A stretch of DNA of 38,098 nucleotides from Chitinophagales bacterium (GTDB lineage: Bacteria > Bacteroidota > Bacteroidia > Chitinophagales > Chitinophagaceae): positions 1-38,098 of the forward strand of contig JAATFV010000003.1 in the NCBI GenBank assembly GCA_015655015.1, written 5' to 3'. The position numbers were made by a program, and so were the translations under genes. The notes under the pieces are model-generated. The model searched no databases and was not told the DNA's origin. It saw nothing but the letters and a program-made list of their open reading frames with translations. This document shows positions 32,378-38,098 of the stretch, piece after piece; position 1 is the stretch's first letter, and every line of letters begins with the position of its first letter.

Positions 32378-32452
32378 TCCCGGATCAACCCGCCGGAACA
32401 CGACCTGATCCCTGGATCACGCACGTAACATCATCTGATCGACATATCGCCC

Positions 32453-32477
32453 GGTCCGGTTATCAATTAACCGGACC
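32453..32477. terminator. Hairpin between convergent genes
   Basis: Perfect 10-base arms, ggtccggtta (32453-32462) and taaccggacc (32468-32477), with a 5-base loop, between the lipoprotein and PepSY-like genes. No T run; it may act in both directions. Confidence 0.6.
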
Positions 32478-32490
32478 CAAATGTTTTCGG

Positions 32491-33030
32491 TTACTTAGCC
32501 GGATTCGTTCGGGTTCCCCCATTGACCAGCTCTTCAAAGACCTCCACCTTTCCTTCAGCAATGGAAAGAGTCTTTACTGAAGAAGCGTTCTCTATTTTCA
32601 CCAGGTAGAACACCTTTTCGCCATCCGTTATCTCCGTCACTACATCAATCCGGTAGTCAGGGTATTTCTTTTGGAGCAGCCCCGAAAGATCCGGGGATAT
32701 ATCGCTGCCGGAATAATATTTAAGAGAATACAGGAATCCTCCATGTAAGTCAAAACGGGCCTGGTTCCGCTGGGAATTCTCCGTAAAAGCAACGATATAA
32801 CACTGATCTGCCTTCGTCCAGGTCTCCCCCGAGACAGCGGGCCAACGCTTCCGGAAATGCCGGAAAGCATGGATATTGATCTCGTTCAAAGGCACATTGC
32901 TCCTGACAGTATTGTCGCCCCCGCCAAAATTATAAGCAACAGGCACGACATGCAGACTTTGTCCTTTTGTCATATAGGGGAAAATAGCCATACTAAAGAG
33001 CAGGTTAAGCAAAAGCAAGCAACCGTTCAT
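32491..33030 (-). CDS. Secreted PepSY-like protein
   Basis: 179 residues. The N-terminus (MNGCLLLLNLLFSMAIFPYM then TKGQS) is a signal peptide. The body resembles the periplasmic PepSY-like (BLIP-type fold) proteins of Bacteroidota: INIHAFRHFRKRWPAVSGET, followed by WTKADQCYIVAFTENSQRNQ and FDLHGGFLYSLKYY, and a second half with LLQKKYPDYRIDVVTEITDG and VFYLVKIENASSVKTLSIAE. Such proteins are small, secreted and of unknown role; inhibition or binding of proteins is suggested by the fold only. It is convergent with the lipoprotein gene and shares a hairpin. Start as given is the first Met. Confidence 0.72.
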   Translation of the reverse strand: MNGCLLLLNLLFSMAIFPYMTKGQSLHVVPVAYNFGGGDNTVRSNVPLNEINIHAFRHFRKRWPAVSGETWTKADQCYIVAFTENSQRNQARFDLHGGFLYSLKYYSGSDISPDLSGLLQKKYPDYRIDVVTEITDGEKVFYLVKIENASSVKTLSIAEGKVEVFEELVNGGTRTNPAK

Positions 33031-33206
33031 CGTAAAAGTTTTAGCAATTGACCCGGAGCATATTGGCGGGTAAGTATTCCTCTATTAAGTTAACAATTAT
33101 TTAATATTAAAACAAATATCTTTAGTTATACCTTAATTGGTTTTACGCTTTCGGCTCTCATTGCCATTTAAATTTCCCGATCTTTACGGCCCTGATTGAA
33201 TGATCC

Positions 33207-34394
33207 ATGGCAAGAAAAAGAACTCCTAAGCTGTTAGCCGGTTATACGCATCACAACAAAGTAAGATTGGTCCATGGAGGTCATGACTATTTTTCGACCC
33301 TGGTGCAAATGATCGATCAGGCCCGCTCCACGATCCATTTACAGACCTATATCTATGAGCAGGACGCAACAGGGCGCATGGTATCGGAAGCCCTCATACG
33401 GGCAGCCCGCAGAAATGTACAGGTCTTCATCCTCCTCGACGGGTATGCCTCCCAGGACCTTTCCAAACAATTTATCAATGACTGGAAGACAGCAGGCATT
33501 CGCTTCCGCTGGTTCTGGCCCTTATTCAAAAGCCGGAAGTTCTACCTGGGCAGGCGTTTGCACCACAAGGTCGTGGTAACGGACGCAGCTTACGGTTTGG
33601 CAGGAGGAGTGAATATCAGCGACCGGTATAATGATATCGACGGAAAGAAGGCCTGGCTGGACCGGGCCTTATTTGTCGAAGGAGAGGCCGCCCTGAAGCT
33701 CCACATCATTTGCAGGGATATGTTTACAAAAGCATATTGGAAAAAGGAAGCCAGCAAAGAACACTTCGATTGGGTGCCAGGGCTGACTCCCCAGGAGGAA
33801 TGCCTGGTAAGGGTCAGACGTAATGATTGGGTCCAGGGAAAAAGCCAGATCTCCGGCAGCTATCTCCAGATGTTCCGAAATGCCCGTTCCCGCATCACGA
33901 TCTTATCCAGCTATTTTTTGCCGGGTACCCTGTTTCGCAAACAAATGGCCCTGGCCGCAAAAAAAGGGGTCGTCATTAAAGTCATCGTAGGCGGCATCTC
34001 GGATGTGCAAATATCCAGGCAGGCTGAACGATACATGTATCGCTGGCTTTTCCGCAATAATATCCAGGTATACGAATACCAGGACACCGTCCTGCATGGC
34101 AAAATGGCCGTATACGATGGGGAATGGATGACGAATGGCTCGTACAATGTAAACAAGATCAGCGCCTATGCCAGCGTAGAGTTAAATATGGATGTGCGCA
34201 ATGATGCTTTTGCCCTCCTGGTCGAAAAAGAGCTGGAGACGATCATCCGCGACCATTGCGTCCGGATGACGCCGGAGAACTTCCTACGCCACAACTCCCC
34301 GCCCAAAAGATTATTGCAATGGATCGCCTTTCAGACGATCCGCCTCCTCTTCTTTCTTTTTACTTTTTATTTCAAACAGGAAAAAGGCGGGTAA
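33207..34394 (+). CDS. Phospholipase D family protein, cardiolipin synthase-like
   Basis: 395 residues with two PLD repeats. HKD motif 1 is H119-x-K121-xxxx-D126 in RLHHKVVVTD, followed by GGVNISDRY. HKD motif 2 is H297-x-K299-xxxx-D304 in VLHGKMAVYD, followed by MTNGSYNVN. The first repeat starts QARSTIHLQTYIYEQDATGR. The family joins or exchanges phosphatidyl groups (cardiolipin synthesis from phosphatidylglycerol or phosphatidylethanolamine). It lacks the two N-terminal transmembrane helices of ClsA, so it is closer to the ClsB/ClsC layout, but has a hydrophobic C-terminal stretch (LLQWIAFQTIRLLFFLFTFY). Single-gene unit with a weak hairpin behind it. Confidence 0.9.
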   Translation: MARKRTPKLLAGYTHHNKVRLVHGGHDYFSTLVQMIDQARSTIHLQTYIYEQDATGRMVSEALIRAARRNVQVFILLDGYASQDLSKQFINDWKTAGIRFRWFWPLFKSRKFYLGRRLHHKVVVTDAAYGLAGGVNISDRYNDIDGKKAWLDRALFVEGEAALKLHIICRDMFTKAYWKKEASKEHFDWVPGLTPQEECLVRVRRNDWVQGKSQISGSYLQMFRNARSRITILSSYFLPGTLFRKQMALAAKKGVVIKVIVGGISDVQISRQAERYMYRWLFRNNIQVYEYQDTVLHGKMAVYDGEWMTNGSYNVNKISAYASVELNMDVRNDAFALLVEKELETIIRDHCVRMTPENFLRHNSPPKRLLQWIAFQTIRLLFFLFTFYFKQEKGG

Positions 34395-34410
34395 CCAATC
34401 CTATTCCAAC

Positions 34411-34429
34411 AATGCGGTAAACCCGCATT
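34411..34429. terminator. Small hairpin between convergent genes
   Basis: 7-base arms aatgcgg (34411-34417) and ccgcatt (34423-34429) with a 5-base loop, 17 bases after the cardiolipin-synthase-like gene. No T run. Confidence 0.4.
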
Positions 34430-34535
34430 CCTGCCCCGATCTGCCGGCTTACGCTCCATGCTCCGGGAACCGGACAGCTCACCTGATTCCATCATCCCCT
34501 AACGTCGGCCCTCGCCGTCCAGTCAGGAAGCCCCC

Positions 34536-35639
34536 CTAATTCCCCCGTATCCGCTTAACAAAATCCCGGAACGTCTTCACATTCCAACCGGCAAAACGCC
34601 CCCTTTGCACGATCACCGCATTGTCTCCCGGACGCTGCAGAAAATAATGAAACACGAAATGCGCGTGTCCATCCTCCCAACCCTTCATTTGCCCGAAGCG
34701 CAGATCGTTGAACACCAACAACGTATCATCCCACTTCTCCACCGTATAATATCCCTGCGAAAAACGTAATAGCTCCCGCACATCCTCCTGCCCCCTGAAA
34801 GGTCTTAAAAGAGAATCCTCACGGGGGAAAAATTGAAAGTCGATCGGGCGCTGCCGGTCAAACACAGAAAGGTAGCCGGTATGATATCCCCCGGAATCTT
34901 CGGCTACAATATACCAAAGCCAGCTATTCAGCGGAGTCGGCGTGGTAAAATACCGGCGGGAGCTTATCTGCTGCCGCCCCAGCTCTTTTTCCACCCGGTC
35001 ATCGATCCGGATTTTGTTCGTCAGGCAATAACAGAGGTAAAGACTGCTGAAGATCAGGCCAAAGGCGGCCCAGGACCTCCTGCGCGGATCATTCGTTTTC
35101 AGGATCAGCAACGCAAGGAATGAAATACCCGGCCACACCGAATAAAAAGGGTCCGCAACGAATAAAACGTTAAAGGATACCCGATAATGACTGAAAGGCT
35201 CAAACCACCCTGTGCCATACGCATTGAATGCATCGAGGAAAATATGAACGAACAGCTGAAGGCCGAAAAAGATCCACCAGTCCCCAAAAGAAATTCCGGA
35301 ATACGCAGTTCCCCCTGAACGCATAGACCCTCCGGAAAACAGAGCCTCTCCGGAACGCGCAGTTCCCCCGGACCCGGAATAATTCCTTTTGCCCCGGTAC
35401 CACCGGCTCGCCGCAAACGCCAGCAGAGACGCCGCAATAGCCACGAACAGGAAAGAATGAGTAATCCCCCGGTGCGCTGCAACATCGTGGGAGGTATCCA
35501 GCCAGGAAGAAGCTATGAAATCTATATCAGGAAGACTCTGAGCCACAGCACCCAGCAACATAGCCTTTTTCCCCAACCGCCGCCCAGCCAAAACGTCTCC
35601 GATGGTTGCGCCTAATACGATGTGCGTGATAGAATCCAT
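34536..35639 (-). CDS. YdjM/DUF457 family membrane-bound metal-dependent hydrolase-like protein
   Basis: 367 residues. The N-terminus MDSITHIVLGATIGDVLAG, followed by SLPDIDFI and HDVAAHRGITHSFLFV, carries the conserved His and Asp residues of the family (H6, D38/D40 region, H50, H55, H60). A periplasmic-type helix set follows (LQLFVHIFLDAFNAYGTGWF also has conserved His and Asp). Two further helices (around 170 and 195) lead to a soluble C-terminal part ending FRDFVKRIRGN. The family is called hydrolase by its His pattern, but no substrate is known. An in-frame insert of 18-bp repeats encodes a Ser/Gly-rich stretch at about residues 87-116. It is 101 bases downstream of the GH35 gene on the same strand. 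Confidence 0.85.
   Translation of the reverse strand: MDSITHIVLGATIGDVLAGRRLGKKAMLLGAVAQSLPDIDFIASSWLDTSHDVAAHRGITHSFLFVAIAASLLAFAASRWYRGKRNYSGSGGTARSGEALFSGGSMRSGGTAYSGISFGDWWIFFGLQLFVHIFLDAFNAYGTGWFEPFSHYRVSFNVLFVADPFYSVWPGISFLALLILKTNDPRRRSWAAFGLIFSSLYLCYCLTNKIRIDDRVEKELGRQQISSRRYFTTPTPLNSWLWYIVAEDSGGYHTGYLSVFDRQRPIDFQFFPREDSLLRPFRGQEDVRELLRFSQGYYTVEKWDDTLLVFNDLRFGQMKGWEDGHAHFVFHYFLQRPGDNAVIVQRGRFAGWNVKTFRDFVKRIRGN
35292..35381. repeat. 18-bp tandem repeat inside the YdjM-type gene
   Basis: Five in-frame 18-base units (35292, 35310, 35328, 35346, 35364) encoding hexapeptides such as TAYSGI, SMRSGG, ALFSGG and TARSGE. They form a low-complexity insert between two membrane segments. Confidence 0.85.
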
Positions 35640-35740
35640 AGTTTTTATTTTTTCTTATCCCTTCATTTCGGTTCACTCCTGCAGGCGACATCAGGTCACA
35701 TCTCCGGCACGCTCATTCCCGGGTCTTTCCAACGGCGCCC

Positions 35741-37639
35741 TCATTCCAGCGTTCTCACACCCCTTACCGTAGCCGCTTCCTGCCGGTGCAGGTCCAGCAC
35801 GATCACTTCGTTGCGGCCTTTTTTCAACCAGGACGCGGGGCAATATAGATGCTGCTGGGGCCCCACATACCAATATCTTCCCAAATTATGACCATTCACC
35901 CAGACCACCCCCTTTTTAAAAGAGCTCATATCTATATAAGTATCGGCCGTCTCCGTAAGCTCAAAGTCCCCCTTGAAGAAAATTCCCTGTTTGACGCCAG
36001 CGCCGCCAGCATTCGCCTCCCCTGCCTTTCCATCACCCGTTGCGTCTCCCCCGCCTGCGAAAGCCCCCCCCGACGCTCCGGAAGAACTTCCATTCCCCGT
36101 CTTGCCCATCCTCAATGACCGCATATACCCCTCATCCAGCGGCAAGCAAAAAATATCCCAGTTCATCAGCGTCATTCCATTCAAAGTGACCCGATCCGTT
36201 ATTCCTTTCCGGTCGATCATATATTGAGCAAAATTGATGTGCCCCATTCCCTCCACCAAAATCTCCAATACCGGATCTTTTACATCCGTCTTGGGTAATT
36301 GAACAGTCCATTTACCGCCGTCCCTGAACACCGTATCAATTAGCTTGCCATCCAAAAAGACCAGGGCATAATCATGCGGTTCGGTGATCGTAAGACTGCC
36401 GCTTTTATGCCCGATCAGCCGGGTACGATAAAGAATTAAACCCGCATTCTGACCAAAATATTCCATGGGAAGAGGCTGAGGTGCTTTCCTGGCCGGGGGC
36501 AGATGGTCCCACACCGAGGTAAAAGGCTGTAAGGTCACCGGAGGAATTTCCATCGTAGGCACCGGTGCAGGCGGTTCCGGTATCTTATATGATACATATT
36601 GACTGATCAGCCTGCGTAAAGCATAATATTTAGACGTTGCCTGCCCCTGCTCACTCACAGGAGCATCATAGTCATAGCTGGTCACATCAGGCTGGAACTG
36701 GACAGGAGTAAAGGCATTGGCGCCTGCCGTAAACCCGAAATTCGTTCCCCCATGCGCCACATATAAATTGAAAGATCGTTTATGGGTTAACAGGTAGGTT
36801 ACTTCCCGTAAGATGCCCGCCGTATCCGGCTTCTGCCAGGGCTCTTTCCAATGCGTCAGCCATCCCGGATAAGTTTCACTGCTAAAGGCAGGAACGTTCG
36901 GATTATGTTTGAACGCCTGCGCAAAATCGGCATCCCCGCCGCCGCTGTCCAGACCAATAGCACAGCTATCCAGGCTGCCCGCCTCCAGCATAAAGGCTGT
37001 CGGACCGTCCGCCGTATAAAAAGGGACGGTAATACCCTGCTGAAGCCATAACTTCCGCAAGGTCTCCACGTACGCCCTGTCATTCGCATAACTGCCATAT
37101 TCATTTTCCACCTGCACCATCAGGATCGGCCCGCCCCGGTCGCATTGCAGCGGAGTCACCTCTTTAGACAGCCGTGTCACATAACGCCTTACTGCGCTCA
37201 TATACCGGGGATCCATGCAACGGATCTTTATATCCGGGATCTTTAACAGGTAAAGGGGCAAGCCCCCCCAGTCCCATTCCGCGCAAACATAAGGGCCGGG
37301 ACGCAGGAGCACCCACATCCCCTCCTGCTTACAGAGACGGATAAAGGCGGCTATATCCCGGTTGCCGGTGGTAAAATCAAAATTGCCGGGCGAAGACTCC
37401 AGGTAATTCCAGAATACATACACGGCAATCGTATTGCAGCCCATCGCCTTCGCCATGCGGATCCGATGCTGCCAGTATTCCCGCGGGATACGGGCAGGGT
37501 GCATTTCTCCGCTGATGATCTGAAAAGGCTTTCCGTCCAGTAAAAAATCGCTTTTACCAAGAGAAAAAACATGCTTGTCCTGCGCCATTAAAGAACATAA
37601 GCAAACAATAGAGAGAAGAAGCGTTAAAAATAATTTCAT
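35741..37639 (-). CDS. Glycoside hydrolase family 35 beta-galactosidase
   Basis: 632 residues from the ATG at 37639, which opens a clean signal peptide (MKLFLTLLLSIVCLCSLMAQ); a longer frame upstream would read through an 18-bp repeat array. The catalytic TIM barrel (about 30-350) has FQIISGEMHPARIPREYWQH, VYVFWNYLESSPG, LRPGPYVCAEWDWGGLPLYL, the acid/base Glu180 in VQVENEYGSYA and the nucleophile Glu255 in FSSETYPGW. The C-terminal beta domains include GRYWYVGPQQHLYCPASWLK, a standard end for GH35. It releases terminal beta-galactose from glycans in the periplasm or outside. A glycine-rich insert (about 513-552) with a run of eight G interrupts the C-terminal domain. Confidence 0.95.
   Translation of the reverse strand: MKLFLTLLLSIVCLCSLMAQDKHVFSLGKSDFLLDGKPFQIISGEMHPARIPREYWQHRIRMAKAMGCNTIAVYVFWNYLESSPGNFDFTTGNRDIAAFIRLCKQEGMWVLLRPGPYVCAEWDWGGLPLYLLKIPDIKIRCMDPRYMSAVRRYVTRLSKEVTPLQCDRGGPILMVQVENEYGSYANDRAYVETLRKLWLQQGITVPFYTADGPTAFMLEAGSLDSCAIGLDSGGGDADFAQAFKHNPNVPAFSSETYPGWLTHWKEPWQKPDTAGILREVTYLLTHKRSFNLYVAHGGTNFGFTAGANAFTPVQFQPDVTSYDYDAPVSEQGQATSKYYALRRLISQYVSYKIPEPPAPVPTMEIPPVTLQPFTSVWDHLPPARKAPQPLPMEYFGQNAGLILYRTRLIGHKSGSLTITEPHDYALVFLDGKLIDTVFRDGGKWTVQLPKTDVKDPVLEILVEGMGHINFAQYMIDRKGITDRVTLNGMTLMNWDIFCLPLDEGYMRSLRMGKTGNGSSSGASGGAFAGGGDATGDGKAGEANAGGAGVKQGIFFKGDFELTETADTYIDMSSFKKGVVWVNGHNLGRYWYVGPQQHLYCPASWLKKGRNEVIVLDLHRQEAATVRGVRTLE
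36064..36071 (-). repeat. Homopolymer of eight G in the GH35 coding sequence
   Basis: C8 on the plus strand (G8 on the coding strand), within the glycine-rich insert. Its length makes slipped-strand frameshifting possible; the reading frame is intact here. Confidence 0.8.
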
Positions 37640-37676
37640 ATTAAAAAAGATTAAACATCCGGATTTGAAAATCAGC

Positions 37677-37802
37677 GAGCATTCGGGCGATAACAATCGT
37701 TCAGGCAGTATCAATCGTTCAGACAAGAACGGGCATTCGGACAAGAACAGTCATTCAGGTAGCAGCAATCATTCAGACAAGAACGATTATCCGGGTCATG
37801 AC
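37677..37802. repeat. 18-bp tandem repeat, seven units, upstream of the GH35 gene
   Basis: Seven contiguous 18-base units (37677, 37695, 37713, 37731, 37749, 37767, 37785) with the core cattcagacaagaac. It fills the spacer between the DUF3050 gene and the GH35 start. On the plus strand the units would code for repeats such as NHSDKN; whether that is translated is unknown. Confidence 0.9.
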
Positions 37803-37814
37803 GCCGCGAGTACC

Positions 37815-38098
37815 CTAACAGCTCACGGCCACTTTATCCCCAATGGCCGCCAACACCCCGTCCCACAAACGGATGCGCGACTCCAGCGCAGCTTTGGCAT
37901 ACCGGGCTGCCTCTTCCCACTTATGCGGATCATCCCCACATAACTCTTCCAGCATGGAAATAGCCAGATGGCCATGATGACCGCCATCCACTTCAATATG
38001 CCGCTCCAGGTAATATTTAAAAATGTTCAGCTGGCCCGGAGCCTCTTTGGAAAGATCCTGCACGATCTGCAGGAACATGTCGGGAATCAGGTCCTCCC
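37815..38098 (-). CDS. DUF3050 family protein, C-terminal part
   Basis: The frame runs open to the right edge, so the gene starts beyond it; 93 codons and the stop are visible. The C-terminus reads [18 protein letters not shown], then [20 protein letters not shown], then [20 protein letters not shown] and [16 protein letters not shown]. This set of motifs, above all the [11 protein letters not shown] stretch, is that of DUF3050 proteins, which share the heme oxygenase-like helical fold. His residues here could bind metal or cofactor as in relatives. The biochemical role is not known. The Met at 38078 is internal. Upstream of the GH35 gene on the same strand, but separated by a 7-unit repeat array. 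Confidence 0.9.
   Translation of the reverse strand, partial: EDLIPDMFLQIVQDLSKEAPGQLNIFKYYLERHIEVDGGHHGHLAISMLEELCGDDPHKWEEAARYAKAALESRIRLWDGVLAAIGDKVAVSC

Noticed and set aside
37575..37943. A 122-codon plus-strand frame reading through the 18-bp array
   Set aside because: It overlaps the start of the GH35 gene and the end of the DUF3050 gene on the opposite strand and is mostly repeat; kept only as a possibility under the findings.

Overview
The window is a chromosomal segment of a member of the Bacteroidota, most likely of the Chitinophagaceae or close relatives (inference). The evidence is the Bacteroidota promoter signature (TTTG, about 19-20 bases, TAnnTTTG) ahead of several genes, the lack of Shine-Dalgarno sequences, two ~790-residue four-helix FtsX/MacB-type permeases, paired DUF1573 proteins, a fused E1 alpha/beta 2-oxo acid dehydrogenase, and a BlaI/M56 sensor pair. 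Most of the window looks like ordinary, densely packed housekeeping and envelope DNA. No prophage, insertion sequence, CRISPR array or defence island was seen.

Layout. 1-819: the start of an M56 (BlaR1-like) sensor peptidase and its BlaI-type repressor, with a double dyad operator. 1038-2588: a secreted thioredoxin-like protein and malate dehydrogenase. 2646-6907 (minus): a tight four-gene operon of dicarboxylate/amino acid symporter, DedA flippase, MFS transporter and GT9 glycosyltransferase. 7230-9655: a cationic amino acid permease and YebC. 9710-12103 (minus): the fused E1 enzyme. 12237-14554: two DUF1573 proteins and an aminotransferase. 14555-16635: about 2 kb without an intact gene, holding a candidate small RNA, a long polypyrimidine tract, a tRNA-Met and two broken genes. 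16636-20626: an FtsX-type permease, a secreted hydrolase-like protein and YwbE. 20990-25858: an OmpA-family protein, DoxX-like protein, Crp/Fnr regulator, YgiD-like dioxygenase, SnoaL-like lipoprotein and ferritin. 25985-29109: a flavin reductase and a PIF1-like helicase. 29175-34394: a second permease, a lipoprotein, a PepSY-like protein and a cardiolipin-synthase-like enzyme. 34536-38098 (minus): a YdjM-type membrane protein, a GH35 beta-galactosidase and a DUF3050 protein that runs off the edge.

The most distinctive trait is the number of short tandem duplications (periods 13-24 bp, often 18 bp). Eleven sites were found by eye. They lie in 5' leaders, intergenic spacers and, always in frame, in protein linkers or tails (helicase, YdjM-type protein, DedA tail, thioredoxin-like leader). 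Other points of note are a riboswitch- or sRNA-like transcription unit at 14857-15004, an FNR-type box placed for activation between a Crp/Fnr gene and the dioxygenase gene, and two promoters that end four bases before a start codon, suggesting leaderless mRNAs.
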